A stretch of 64,000 bases of DNA from Agelaius tricolor (GCA_023055355.1 JALJCS010000009.1:46096501-46160500), one strand, 5' to 3'. Shown: positions 47,901-60,964, numbered from the stretch's first letter. Numbers and translations: made by a program. Notes: a model not told the origin generated them from the letters alone.

Positions 47901-50900
47901 CTGCTTTTTTGTAGGGGAGGGATTTGCAGTTTTAGAAGTGCAGAGCTCAGATATCTTATTTTCTGATTTAACTATGACTAATTGCAATTCAGAACAGATG
48001 CAGCAATACAGCTTTGGATAGCAGCTTCACAAATACCACATATGTTTTTTTACACTTTTAATTAGCACTTCCTTCCAGAATATATGTGACAAGATTATTT
48101 GAAATTGTAGAAGTCCCACAAGACCTTGCACTATTATTCCATGCAAATCCCTTCTAACACGTGCTCTTCATCTCCAAGGTGCAGAAAATACCTCAGAACC
48201 CTCCATTAATGTGTAAAATGCCATTAAAAAAATGCTCTCCATTGCCATTTGCCTGAGGATGAGATAGACAGAGCAGCTCATTGGGCAGTTTGTCTGGGCT
48301 TTCTTCAATGCATTTCAAGTCTTCTGCAACTTTCCAACTGTTTCATTGCTGCTGGAGGAGCACTGAACAGATCACAGCACATGCTGGGCTCCCAGGTGCT
48401 GGATTTGGTAGGTGTGTGCCAGCCTGCATCCAAACTTTTTTAGGTAGATCTAAATCTCTCCACCATGCCAAGGTACATAATCCATTTGTAATAAACCTTT
48501 GTGGTTATACTTCTGCCTCCAGACTGATACTTGGAACATTCCTGTGGCCTCCCACTCAGTTTGGGAATTAAAACTCAATGTATAAGTAATTTCATAACAA
48601 TTTATCTAATTATTTTCTCCTGACTATCTTGGACATTGTCACTTATCTTGCTCCCAGCTCAGTGGCAGCGTTAACATTTACACTTTTCTCTGAGGGTGGG
48701 TTCACATATGTTCTTTCCTGAACCGTTTCTGACAAAGTCTGATAAGCAACCAAATGCCATTTGGGATGGGACACAGTGAGCCAAAATACAGTTCTGTTGG
48801 ATATATGATGACTTTTTTTTTTTTTCAGACTGAAAGGAGCTAAGTTTCTTTTCTGCATTATCCCAGGAAAAGAGGACGATAATCTTGATATCTAGAATTG
48901 TTTAGCCAAATCCTTCTTCACACACCAGCAGTCAATCCATAGTTGGAGTCATCCAAAACTCCTCTTCTTGCTGAACACAGCCCTTAAACCCAACTGTTGA
49001 TTTCACTTATATTCATGTTATTATACAAAACTACCACTCACAGATGCTACCAGATAAAATTGCAGACAAACAGAAACAGATGAACCTGTAGATAAATGCA
49101 TAACACACATTTAGATACGGGGAAGAAGGAGCAAAAATAAAACACAACACAAGCTGTGATCATCACCGTGGAACTCACCTGAAAAATGGTGATATCAAAA
49201 AACTCTCCTGGGGAACATCTTGTCTGAGATCTTTAATGGAAACTGCAGTATGGCTGTGCCATCAGGGTTCTGATCTTTTCCAAAAGCAGAGATGTGACAG
49301 GCACTGCCACCCCCTGCCACTCGTTGACAGGTTTGGGATGTATGCTGATGGGGAAAATGCAAACATTGAGAAGTTTCATCATTTGTTTTCCTTGAGAAAA
49401 GAAAGTTATGTAAAATAACTGCTTGCTGCTTGGTTTTTTCCTGTCACTTCTCTTCATCAGCAGTACAAATAACCTAAATTTTACAGCTTTGTTCTTGGGG
49501 GCCTGTTTTGTCTCTGACAAACACTGCAGATGCAATTTTGAGGTGGTTATGTGACCTTATGAACAAAAATCATACAACAAAGGCAACTTGTTAAACCAGC
49601 ATAATAAGGGAAATACAAGCAAGGTTAGTTCAGTTTAATATCATATTTTACACTTTGCACAAAGAAGTCATAGAAGCCCCATATAAGGCACCAAAGCTTC
49701 ATTTCTGGACCAAGAACTCTCAACTTTCCCCCTTTCAGCCAAATCCTACTCATCATGTCCACAAATGTAGAAAGCAGGATGGATGAATTTACTTCAGACC
49801 TGGATACCTGGTATCAGAATTTGGCTGTGCATGTTGGTGAATGAGATCTAAAGGATAATTGCCACATGTGCTAATTGCCTTCATCAAAGCTGCATGAAGC
49901 AGTTTTTTCAACCACAGAGAGTAGAGCCATTTAAATATTTCTTCTAGTGAATGGTTTTCTTTGTAGACATGCTGGCATGAAGTGTGTGTGAGCTAAGAGA
50001 CAGCATTTTTTATTAAAATGCTTTTCTCAAAATAGACAATGAATATAAGGTGCAAGAAAGTCAGAACTATCCTACTTTTACTCAGGGGTAGCTGTGCCAT
50101 TGGCTTCCTGAGTTTCTGGCAATTTTGTTCCCCCAACTTTTAAAAAATTGTTCTGAATGCTCATCAAAAAGCTTCTGGTTTTGTTTAAAAAGAAAATTAA
50201 ACCAGGATAGCCCAAAGTGTAGTCACTGTAGAAACCCAGGAGCACCTGAACTATAGCACCACATGCTGAGCAGTAGGCACAGAGCCCCTTTATTTGTAGT
50301 AGCTCATAATGAATGGATGCCCAAACACTGTGTGACCTCTGAATGGTCTGTAAATGCCCAAATTAGAAATCTCCTCAAATCAATCAGCTGTGTTTGAAAT
50401 GGCATTCTTGCTCCTGCTATTGCTCATGTCAGAGGAGGGCTGGGGCTGTCACCAAGTCACTGGAAAAGCCAACAGTGCTGCAAGGATTTGGTGTCACACT
50501 GCACCAGATGACTGTGGTGGTAAACAAAACAGCTTCAGAATAATCCAGCAGGACAAAATTCAAATAAATCATCAGGCATTCCAATTTACCAGCCCTACAG
50601 CATTTTTCAGGGCAGCATTCAAAACACTCCCTTTCCACCCCCAGCATTTTCCCTTTACAACCTGTTGAAATAACAATGTCTACAATTACAGGGTCATTTG
50701 TTATGCATGATATAATAGACTGCAAATATAAAAAGGCATTATCATTACTTTTGTCCTTTGTTCTTCCAGGCCAGAATATTGCATAGTTCTTTACTTTGAC
50801 GTTTATTGCTTTTAGATTGGTAATAGAATGGTTTGTGTTGCTCATTATCTTGAATGATGATAATATTAGAGTTTGGGGAGCCTGCCTTCCCTGTTAAGTA

Positions 50901-52108
50901 AAGTAAAGGCTTCATATAATTTACCAAAGGTTATTACTGGACAATTACCCACAATACAGTTCAAGTCTAATAAACGTTAGCCACATTCACTCTTAAATAC
51001 CACATCTGGAGTGTGGTTCCTAGGAAACTGCAGAGAATGATTTAAGGCATTTATGTGCCTGGAAGGAGGAGGGGAGTTTATCTGTGCATATTCATCTACA
51101 TGGCTTTATGTGGGTTTTTGGTGTTCACTAATTGATATGTGGGTTTGGTGTTTATTACTGGGTGTCCTTAGAGAAGGGAATTAATTGAAAGATATACCTA
51201 GCTGGGACTCTGAGACCAGAATGGAAGGGGAGGAGGGATAAAGTATAACCTCAGTTTTCATCCTTACTATTGCGAATAATGGAGTAATTTCATGTTTAAA
51301 TTCCTAAAAATTACATCAGGTTTTGGCCTGAGACTTTACATAAGTTTTTATACAACAGCCTAAAGTATTCAATTTATCGGTCAGCAAGGCATGAAATTCA
51401 GAGCCTGATTTTATCCTTCCATCCCTTTTATCACTGACCATGGTCAGCATCTCCAGACCAGCAGCAGGGTCCTGTTCTGGACACACTTCCTCACCTGCAG
51501 CCAGGTGTGGCTCCATTCCTGGGCAGAGTGACTGAGCGTTTTCCACCTGGGAAATTTTCTGGGCTGGGGATCCTTGACAATCTCCTCCATGTCTGAGACT
51601 CTCAGATGTTTACATGAGTACAACACTCTGTACACAGGCTCACACATGTATGCAAACAACATTTTTTTCCCTGTCCCTTTTCTGTTTGCTACTCCAGTTT
51701 GCCTGCAGCCATTTATGTTCAATTTATGTTTATCAGTTCATTTCTCTAGCAGCTGCACTTTCAATGAAATGTTTTTATTTGGTGCCAAGTAATAGTAGCT
51801 GGAGTTATTTGCCCTATGAATCTTGGTAGATTAGTTTTTGTAATTTACATACATATCCAATTGCTACCAATTTTCACTGACAGTTTTCTCTTTGGACTTT
51901 GTTTCATTTCTATTTTTGAACTGTAGCAGCTTCAGACATACAGCTCTCTGCATTTATGATATGCCCTGAATTATTATAGTTATCTAGTAATGCAAAAGTG
52001 AGAGAAAACCTTTAACTCAAAATGTTAAAACAGTCTGCAGAAAATGAAGTTAATGTTTCATGAAATAAATGTCATAATACAAAAAGACTTATTTTAATGG
52101 AAATTTGC
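41941..52108. other. Gene-free unique sequence
   Basis: No gene is recognised over about 10 kb. The longer frames are 42043-42348 (+, 101 codons), 50354-50668 (+, 104 codons) and 50429-50845 (-, 138 codons), the last two overlapping on opposite strands. None shows a domain. Short A or T runs occur at 44518-44531, 45555-45567 and 48812-48826. A 10-bp tandem word (GCTCAGATGA twice) lies at 46595-46614. The AT-rich stretch 47,020-47,190 has the look of conserved non-coding DNA. Confidence 0.55.
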
Positions 52109-52674
52109 TCAAAGCTTGGGATGTTTCTTTTCTGGCTGACCCCAGCTACTATTCTTCACATGAGTCACAAAGCCCAGAGTGATTAGGTCAGCAGGTTCCT
52201 CCACAGGGCAATAAATAACTGTACAACTCCCCAGATGTGCAGCTGTGATGGTGTGAGATGAGCCTGTGGGTGTGAGTGCCACACCTGCAGTGGGTTTGCT
52301 GCAGAGGGAGCACACTGATGCCTGGGATTCCTGATGCTGTATGAGCCAGAAAAGCCCTAAAACCAGGATAATGCTCTTCCATGCTGCGCTAGAAAGGCTG
52401 GAACAGATGTTCAGGGGGAGCAAAGAGAAGCACACAATCGCTGTTATTACATCACTTGGTACTGCAGTGGGTGGGCAGGTGCAGGCAGGAGGGGCACACC
52501 TGCAGCTTTGCCCAGCGTGGGCACAACACAGGCATCTCCCAGGGTAAGGAGAGGCTTTCCAGGAGCTGCTGTGAGATTTCAGTGAGCACAGAAGCTGCAC
52601 AGACCCATTCAGCCCCTGGACACAGCAAGGCTGGCCGCCACCTCCCATCTTGTGCAATTGGATGTGATGCCTAA
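52109..52674. other. GC-richer stretch with the longest open frame
   Basis: The minus strand is open for 182 codons (52109-52657), the longest in the window. Its reading is Cys-, Ser- and Pro-rich with one hydrophobic stretch near residues 95-105. The + strand is also partly open over 52341-52674 in two frames. I recognise no domain, no signal peptide at the start and no splice context. Low stop density in a GC-richer patch explains most of this. An untranslated transcript is equally possible. Confidence 0.3.
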
Positions 52675-52966
52675 AAGTTTCAGCTTTTACACATTTTTCA
52701 CAGCTCTGTAGACTATTAATATGTGGTTATACAGCTGGTGTTTTCCTACCTTTCCTCTTAGATTTTAGTGTAATAAGCTAACCTTCCAACACATTCCTGA
52801 AATAGCATTTAGTCTTATTTTCAAGAAGACATCCTACAGGAAGAACATTTTGTTTTCCAATCTGAGGAGAAACAACAAGAAATGGGGCAAAGAAGCCCTG
52901 GACCAACTCCAGTGGGGCAGTAGATGGGGGAAAAATTACCTAACCAACTGCTTTTCTAATTGGACA

Positions 52967-52999
52967 ATGTTAGATATGATAGATATGTTAGATATGATA
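52967..52999. repeat. 18-bp-period tandem duplication
   Basis: ATGTTAGATATGATA occurs at 52967-52981 and again at 52985-52999. It is a two-copy local duplication with no visible function. Confidence 0.75.
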
Positions 53000-53610
53000 A
53001 TTTGTTAAACTTACAAAAATTGTAGAAACCCGACACCAAGTGTGCCCATAGCCCATAACTGTGGATTTACCTGGGAGCTTCCAACAAAGAACTGCTTTTT
53101 TATCTTACCACTTTAACACTGTTTTTATCTTTTCATATCAGGCAGCAGATGCATAACAAAATCCTAATGTGTTTGGTGTGGGGCACAGCTTGCTGAGTGC
53201 AGCTCATGATACCTGACAGGAGGGGACCTGCAAACACAAGTTTTTGTTAAAATCTGGAAAGCAGCAGGTGCTGGGGACCTGGAAAAGGCACCGAAAATTG
53301 CCCTCAGAGTGTCCCTCCCAGACTTGCAATAACACAGAAGGAATTCCTGAGGCTTTTCAACATAGCCTGAGTAACTTAGGGATACAAATTAAATCAATGT
53401 GCTTGTTACTTCCACCTGCTTTCAGGACTTCAACTTAATTTTGAAAAGCACAATGGCAGCATGCATAATGAACAGGTCCAGACTTTCAACTTTGCTTGTC
53501 CTCTGGGCTAGAAACTGGGAGTGAATTCCACTGCACAGTGAAGATACAAGGTAGCACACAGCTTTCCTATATGAGAAAAGAAATTAATTCCTCCAGGTCT
53601 GTGTATCTTG

Positions 53611-53731
53611 AAAAAAAAAAAAAAAAAGGGTATGAAACTTTTCCTGTAGTGTCATCTCTCAATAAATGAAAATAAAAAATTCAGAACAACTTATGATCAA
53701 ATCTAAGCAATAAAAAAAAAAAAAAAAAAAA
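53611..53731. repeat. Two A runs (17 and 20 nt)
   Basis: The first run (53611-53627) follows GTGTATCTTG. The second (53712-53731) follows AAGCAAT. Between them lie AATAAATG and AAAATAAAAA words. They are simple A runs. An AATAAA about 50 nt before the second run raises the thought of an inserted RNA end, but the spacing is too long to be convincing. Confidence 0.8.
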
Positions 53732-56084
53732 GGCAGCTACATTTTGATGAACAGCGTCGCATTCAAAAGACAAAAGGAACCTTCAGCTGTGGAGTTTTAC
53801 AATATAGCATGTTCCAAAGAGACTTTTCTTTTCCTTTCAATATTGAGGCAGGATACTCATAAAGCTGGGAAGACTGCTCAGAATCTTATAACTGAGCTGG
53901 ACATAGGCTAGAATTCAGCCAGAAGAGAGAGCAGTAACTCAGCAGCCAAGCTCCAGTCACTAGAAAAGACTCTAAATCAAGCAAGGGCAAGTACTATTGA
54001 TGCTGCTTCCCCCAGATGGACACTGGTGATGAATGCATTCCAAATGCCAATAATCTCAACCTTTGTTCAGTGTGCTACAAGCTTTGCATTGCATTATTGG
54101 CAAACACCTTGCTGCTCTCTGCCATTGGGTGCCTGCCCATCCGGGCTTGCAAGCATTTCTTTGTTTTCCCTTTCCACTGGCTGTTCTTATTTCCCCAGTG
54201 CCCAGGCAAACACAGCAAACTTCTCAAATTAAAGTGACCTTGATGCCTAAATACATTTTCTTGGTCTTGTTCAGCCCTTTTTAAATTAAACTTCTACTGG
54301 TAGGTATGTTCATGTCAGTTTCTATTAGTTCATTTTCACATAGCAGCTCCCAAAACATGGGGAAATTCTCTTTGATCTGTTTGTGCCATTTACACTTCCA
54401 CATCCCCTGATCAAATCTTTTAAAGGTTTCACCAGCACTGTGCACCTCAGCTGCAGGAGTTCCTTGCTTTGGATATCAAAGTAGAGTTTTGAATTTATTC
54501 TTCTATCCCTGCAAACACAATTTCTAGTGCCATTCTTGTCCTTAGATAATTAATACCATGGTTTAGAACAGCAGAGAAATCAGTTCAGTTCCTCTCTTTT
54601 CCTGGGAGAACCTGAACCTACACTTTTGCCAGGACACAGAATAGAACTAACCTGTTACACCTGCCCTGATTTTAGTGCTGTCCTTTCCAGCTACAAACAA
54701 CAGAAAATTCCAATTCTCTCTGGTTGAATTAATTATGTTCCCTTTTTAAAAAGTGGCATAGCAAATTCAATCATTCAGGCTTTTCTGATACACAGCACCA
54801 GCCACGATGCTTGAAACCACATTGAGCACCATAATAAATCACACACCTTTGCCACTACAAACAGATCACAGCAGCAGCTTCAATTTGCCATGCAATAAAT
54901 ATATTTCTATTTAATACACATCCCTCTCCTGCCTACAAACCCTGCAGGAACACAGCTGCAAAGGAGCACCTGCTCTGCTGACTGCAGGAGCCCAGTTTGC
55001 TTGTGGGAAGGAGCTTGACAGATATGCTTGGAATTTAGCCAGTGCATTTTTGCCTCTCATGGTTGGTTTAAAATTACATTAAGGTTACATTAAAGCAATT
55101 AAGGGTTATTGATCACTATCAAAATAAAATATCTAGTTGCATATAAGGAATTGAGTAAGCAGGGGTGTGAGCAGAAATTTATAGTGTTCACATATGGAGA
55201 AGTGATATTCTAATGTATGCTGGCATAACAGGGCTTGAACAGGAATCTTACAACTGGAAAGAAGTTTGACTTCCCGAGGGAAATGGTTTGAAGTTTGGCT
55301 TAAAGGAAAAATATTTTCATTTCCTGAGGAAAAAATGTCTTACCTGGAAGATTTTTTGAACCCTAAGGAAACAAAAATCACATTTACCACCTGGGGAATT
55401 TTACTATAATATGTCTGTTTTACTGTCATGTGTCATATGTTTTCTCCTATTGTTCTTGTTAAAGCAATAACATGTAAAGAAAGTAAACTTATTTTTTGTG
55501 TGTGTGGTGGTCTTTTATTGTGTCATCTTTACCTGCTCAGAAGGCTAAACCATTGTTTTCAGTCAAGTAAATGGTGCAGGCAGGCAGAGACATTCATCTC
55601 CCTCTCCTGAGCAGACAGAGACTCTCAGGGCAGGTGTTGCTGGCATGAAATAGAAGCTTCTCTCAGAGAAAGAAAGGAATGCAGAAATTGAATTAGAACT
55701 TTCAGAGGAACTAAAATATATTAAGTCACACAGACACGAAGTTTTAGTTTTAAGTAAGTAGAAATATATTTTAAATGTCTTAAGAGACTGTGTTAGCTAG
55801 TAAAAGCCCTAAAGCCAAGTTTAAAGGTCAGTAGTGTTACCTTTCACAAAATTAACTTAGTTCCAGACATATTGAGAACATAGTAGAACATTGCTTACAT
55901 TTCTAGGCAGAACAGATAGAACCATTTGCATGAATAGATAGAACTTTACATAGATTCTGAGTAAAAAACTGACACTACTTTCACACCTTAGAATCAAGTT
56001 CAAATAGGTTCAGAAAAATGTTTTAGAATCGTGGTTTTAGCTAATTAGATGATTTATTAATAAAATGCACCTGTATTGGGGTGC

Positions 56085-56165
56085 AAGAAGAAGATGATGA
56101 AGATGAAGAAGGATGAAGAAGAAGGAAGAAGAAGAAGGTGAAGAAGAAGAAAGTGAAGAAGAAGG
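56085..56165. repeat. GAA/GAT-rich purine tract
   Basis: An imperfect triplet tract of GAA with GAT, GGA and GTG interruptions, almost all purines on the + strand. It gives a Lys/Glu-rich reading and, with the adjacent GCT array, produces the 100-codon frame at 56113-56415. That frame is repeat-derived and not called as a gene. Confidence 0.92.
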
Positions 56166-56172
56166 TGTGGGA

Positions 56173-56199
56173 GCTGCTGCTGCTGCTGCTGCTGCTGCT
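56173..56199. repeat. (GCT)9 trinucleotide array
   Basis: Nine uninterrupted GCT units lie 8 bp after the GAA-rich tract, followed by GGGAACATTGGG. In one frame this reads as an alanine run. CAG/CTG-type arrays of this kind are length-unstable. Confidence 0.95.
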
Positions 56200-56351
56200 G
56201 GGAACATTGGGACTCTATGTCAGACAGCTTTTAGCACAGCCTTTAATACTCTGAACTCTTCACCTTGGAGGCTGATGTATTCATGCAATAAACAACTTTA
56301 CAGCTTAAACAACTGCTCTTGTCTCTTTGAAGACCCACACAAAACTCGACA

Positions 56352-59300
56352 GCTGCGATGCCAGCAGGGCTGTGCACATCACCAGGCACAGGATCTGTCC
56401 GGAAGAGCCTCCTGAATGACTCCCCTTGCCTGAGGGTTTCAGCTCGCGCTGCCAGGATTGCCACCAGGAAGAAATTGGCTCTTCTGTGCCTATTGTGTCA
56501 CCCTAAATTACAGCCTAATTGCTCTGCCCAAAGAAGTTCAGATGAGTCATTCAATACTGCTCATTTCCTGTCACTACCAATGTGGGAAGAGGTGAGAAAC
56601 CAAGGGTAGAGCTACACCTACTGTAGATGCCTGAAGTCATGTGAAATTTATTCTGCCAGATAGTTATTGACTCAAAAGATCAATGACACTAAGACAAAAA
56701 GCTGTTATTTTTATTTGCTGGATTAGGTTTCGATTCTAACTCCGTTCTTGTTAATATTCAAGGAAGTATAATCTGTGAAAATTAATGAGAAATGAATCAC
56801 TGCATTATAGCAAGAAAAGTAGGAACACAGACCTGGTTGTCTAGAAATTTGATTTGTGCTGTATACTGAATGCAGTCCAGGGAGCTGCAGTACCTCATGT
56901 GAAGGATAAAAGTGAATGTTTTATAGACCTTTTTATGTTTAAAATAGGCAGCATCATAACAAATGCAGCTCTCACGAATTTCTTTTTCAATCTAGTGTAA
57001 ACACATTCTGAAACCTGGTTTTTAATTCAATATAAAACTAAGAAAAAGAACTAAGCATGAATCATGTTTCTTCAGAATATTCCCCTCAGTTTTATTCAAA
57101 ATTCCATATTTTGATTAAAAATCATATTATTTTACAACCCTGACTGGTTATTTTGGACAGGTAAGTTCAGAAACCTTGACACTGCTTCAGGAAGACGTAA
57201 CTGGCTGAGTCCTCCTACAATTCTGAGTTGTTAGAAAAGGGAAATGCACCAGGAAGGACATATATTTAATAAGCAAATTAGAAAGTAGGGTCTAGAAGAT
57301 AAATTATTCTTTCTCTTTGTGTTTTAAATGATCTTACTGCATCTTTCATCATTACCTCAGCTTCTCCCTCAGCCATCCATGGTTCTCTAGAAGACACAGA
57401 GAAATTCCCCACATTCCTTCCTTGGTTTGGACACAAGAAGAAGAACAGCATGGCAGTGGCACAGAAACTCCTGTACATCTTTTTATTTCCACAACTGAAA
57501 CATAAAGGGGCACACCTCAGTGAAAGTACTCCTGTAGGGTAAATATAACTGAGTGATAGCCCAAAAATAAATCCCAAAGCAACACTACTTCTGACAGACA
57601 TGATGGAGCTGATGAGTTTCTAAGTCCATAAAGGAGTGTTCTGCCCTGAACTGGAGGATTTTGTTGTTAGAAGAAAGGAAAACTGCTACCACTAAAATAA
57701 AAAAATAAGAATAAATTAAAAAAAAAAATCCACCAACAAACCAACCTCCTCTTAATCAATTTTTCAGTAAAAGAAGCTTTTATACCTAAACATCATTACA
57801 CAAGTAAATTCTTACTTTTCCTCTCACTCATGTATGTTTCTGTGTATTACAGGTATGAATTTCACACAACTGGAAGAAAATAATCGCCAGAGATAATGGA
57901 TGCACCACATGCAATATCAAACAGCAGTATCAGAAAACATTCAAGTTTCATTTACTCATGTCTGGCAAATAGATATTGTAGCAACTTCCTGATACTCTCC
58001 TTACCAAAACAATACTGTATGCTGGACTAGAGCTTCTGAAACAAATCTGACGTTCATGTGCAATGGAAATTTCTGAAAATTATTTTCTTTATCATGTCAC
58101 TGTCTCTCTCTTCCATCTTTTCCTTCAGTTGATGGCTTGCAAACATGAATCTTTTACAGGAATTTCATTTGTTTCTGACTTTTTAATGCAAAACCAGGTG
58201 CTTGAGGTGTAGAAACAAATCAAGCCCATTCACTTCGTTTGGGCAAGAATAATTTCATTTCTTGAGTTACTACACCCAAATTTAGCAGCCTATTCCTTTA
58301 GGTGATCCATCAACCCAGAAATGGCAATCCTGCATCCAGGATCTCTTTGCGTATAATTTCCTGTGTCATCCCTTTGATCCCTCACTGAATATATTATTTG
58401 TCATTCTTTGTACTAAATAATGAGTAGCTTACAAATAGATCTGCTGCAAAATAGATAAAAAGCTCACTGCAACCAAAGGTGTGGTCAAACCCTCCCCAAG
58501 AGAAGCACCTGGCCAATTTTATACTCTTCACTCCCTCTCTTCAAGAACAAATCCACTTTTCTTGTTTACCAGCAAGGGACTGTGACTGGTGGCACAAAAC
58601 ATGCAGGACGTGAATTAAACTTCCCAATTTGCAATGACCTTTACATCAAAAGAAAGGCAGAGTGGTTTTCCCAGGAGCTGGAGTGTACTTGCAGTTCCCA
58701 TTTCAAAGTCACTTCGTCATCTTTGAAGAGAAAGTCCTTTAAGTCCAGGAGTAATGCACATTTTCATATTGCTTTGGGATTTGCTGTGCAAATCCCACAC
58801 AGTGCAGTGCTCGTGGTTCAGATCAGGACTCACTTGAACAATGTAAATCTAATATGCCATCCCAAATTGTTCTGTGTTCACATTTCCTTCTGTGCATACC
58901 TGAAATTTAAATTACCTATATAACTCTTCCCAGACAGGTTTTAATTATTCACTGGTTTAAATTATTCATATTTAGCAGAGTCCCTGCATAACACCCACTG
59001 ATTTTTTTAATAAAGTAATTTTACAAATACTATGGGCCTGTAAAGTTAGAGAAGCCCTCCTATATTCCCCAATCCAATATTCCACTGCTATTAGCAAACA
59101 TTCATCTACGTTGCAGTCCCCATTTTCACATAACTTCCACTTCAGAATTTTCTTTCAAGGATTAAAATTCTATTTTGGCTTGTAGGGCTGAAAGAGAGCC
59201 ATGCCCATGAGCATCTCAGATGTAGTTAGCTAGCCAGAACCTCATTGCCTCAATAATTTGGTGTTTTAGGAGACTTTGGGATGTTGACAGAGCTGAGCCA

Positions 59301-59456
59301 TCTGCTTCCTACCCACTGAGGCTTCTCCAGGGGCAGCTGTAAGGGACGGTCCTGCAGGCACACCTCCTGTGCTGACCTCTCTCAAGCTGCTCTTTCATTG
59401 GTTTTAAACTACCTGCTAGCTTCCATAGTTTTTTTTTTTTTTCTTTGATTGTATAA
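56352..59456. other. Gene-free unique sequence
   Basis: No gene is recognised. Frames at 57278-57601 (-, 107 codons) and 58582-58923 (+, 113 codons) have no identifiable domain. A short A run occurs at 57718-57728. The last 170 bp, from about 59,290, may belong to the poly(A)-ended insertion described next. Confidence 0.55.
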
Positions 59457-59480
59457 AATAAACTTCAAAGCATTGTCTAG

Positions 59481-59531
<51 letters not shown>
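59457..59531 (+). repeat. AATAAA followed by 49-nt poly(A)
   Basis: AATAAA sits at 59457-59462. A pure run of 49 As starts 20 nt later (59483-59531). That spacing is the normal distance from a polyadenylation signal to a poly(A) tail. A run this long and pure suggests a recent RNA-derived insertion or a recently expanded A run. The source RNA was not identified, and no target-site duplication of the ATTAATCTC word after the tail is seen nearby. Confidence 0.85.
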
Positions 59532-59536
<5 letters not shown>

Positions 59537-60964
59537 CTCTTTTTCAATTCCATGCTGAAATTCAAGTTACTGCAAGCCATATGGCTGCTCTTCTCCTGCT
59601 CCAGGGATCACTAAAACAGGGAGCCAGAAGAAGTGGATCAATGGGCATTGACTGTCTGGAAGGAAAACAGGAGGTGATATCCCTGGGAAGGTTTAACTCC
59701 AGCACTGTTTCCTACTGTGACAGAATCCAACATTTTACCCGAGCACAGAGATGTATCCTCACAGTACTTCCACACAGGCCCTGTCACCTTCATGCTCCAT
59801 GCAGGAGACTGAAGGACAGATTTTTATAAGGCATTTAGATGCTTAATTTTTTGGTTTTTGCTCTCAATTCCCTCCACGTCTCTGCTCCTCATCAATCCAG
59901 TAGCCCAGTGCCTAGGTCACTCTCCTGAAATCAGAAATAGAGCTGTCCTCTCTCAGATTCCCTTAACATCCCAGATGAGCTCGATAACCACTCCTGCTTT
60001 TCCCACTTAACTCCAGTCAGTGCCTGAAACCGCAACCTGTCCTCCCCTCCCTGTTGCCACAGATCCAATTCTCCTGAGCAACAAAAAAGTCAAGTGAATG
60101 CTAAATAAAGTAATTAAACAAAGATAAATTAAATAGGAAGGTTTATTGCCCTTTGTCCTGGACAGTCTGGAATGAGGTGTCTGACTTCTTCAGGGGAGTG
60201 ACTGTTATTTAAAATCCAGGCAGGCTTTTTACCTTGGCTGAAGGGAGAATGAATCACTGTTGATGTGTTCATGCAGTTAACACCAAGTAACACCAAGGGC
60301 CAGGGGTGGAGTGTGTGAACATGTTTGTAACCAGGAACAACTTCACATTTGAATTTTTTTGGGGGGTAGATTTTGATAAAATGGTGATGGATTGTATCTA
60401 GCTTTTCACAGCCACTGAGACAGGAAAAGCCAACAAGAGACTATTCACTGAAATTAAATTTTTACAGTGATGCTTGCTGTGCCAGGAAAAACAAAACCAA
60501 TATGAAATAGTTTTATATTGGGTGTCATATTAATATAATATCAATACCAAAGCTCAGCTGCCTGGTCTCAGAATAACAGGGTCCTCCTACATTGGGTCTA
60601 CTTTACAGAAATCAGAACTGTCAGGACAGACATCCCCAAGGCAATTTCTGGGTAATTCTGTTAAAGCAAAGACTCCTCTGTCTTTGCTGTCTCATGACTC
60701 TGGTTCTCCTAAAGACAAAAGATGGCACAACAGACTATAGAAAATGCACAAATATCAACGACCAAAACCAGCATCCAACTCCTAAAGCAACTTATTACAG
60801 CAACATAGGCCTTAAAACTTCATCCACATCCAGATCACCTGCTCAAACAGAGGTGCAACTGTGTGAAATTACCTCTTTTCCTTCCCTTGCTCATCCTCTA
60901 GTCCAAGCAAGCAAGACCTCCTAAATTCTTGCCTCGGGGCAACTGCATCTCTTCAGGAAGTTTC
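59532..60964. other. Gene-free unique sequence
   Basis: No gene is recognised. Frames at 59581-59829 (+, 82 codons) and 60592-60924 (+, 110 codons) have no domain. Read on the minus strand, GGGCAATAAACC at about 60,140-60,152 is an LTR-like polyadenylation word, but nothing else around it supports an LTR. A 10-bp tandem word (AACACCAAGT then AACACCAAGG) lies near 60,281-60,300. Confidence 0.55.

Larger units (their letters stand above)
52675..55788. other. Gene-free, two A runs
   Basis: No gene is recognised. A small 18-bp-period duplication of ATGTTAGATATGATA lies at 52967-52999. A runs lie at 53611-53627 (17 nt) and 53712-53731 (20 nt), about 85 bp apart. Three overlapping + frames at 54016-54284 are each under 75 codons and unrelated to known proteins. 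Confidence 0.6.
55789..56351 (+). mobile_element. Possible solo LTR (ERV), triplet repeats inside
   Basis: Seen: a TG-type start (TGTGTTAGCTAG) near 55789, a long A/T-rich stretch with repeated GATAGAACC and GATAGAACTTTACATAG words, GAA-rich and GCT arrays, then GCAATAAACAACTTTAC (AATAAA at 56287-56292) followed by CTGCTCTTGTCTCTTTGAAG and CACAAAACTCGACA. The AATAAA plus a short pyrimidine-rich end closing in CA is the layout of an avian ERV R-U5. No internal region and no clear target-site duplication are seen, so both ends are guesses. No viral coding sequence is present. Confidence 0.38.

Noticed and set aside
56113..56415. 100-codon frame with Lys/Glu and Ala runs
   Set aside because: Made by the GAA-rich and GCT arrays. 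The downstream part reads through LTR-like sequence.
60140..60152. Minus-strand LTR polyadenylation word
   Set aside because: A lone AATAAA word without LTR ends or a primer site.
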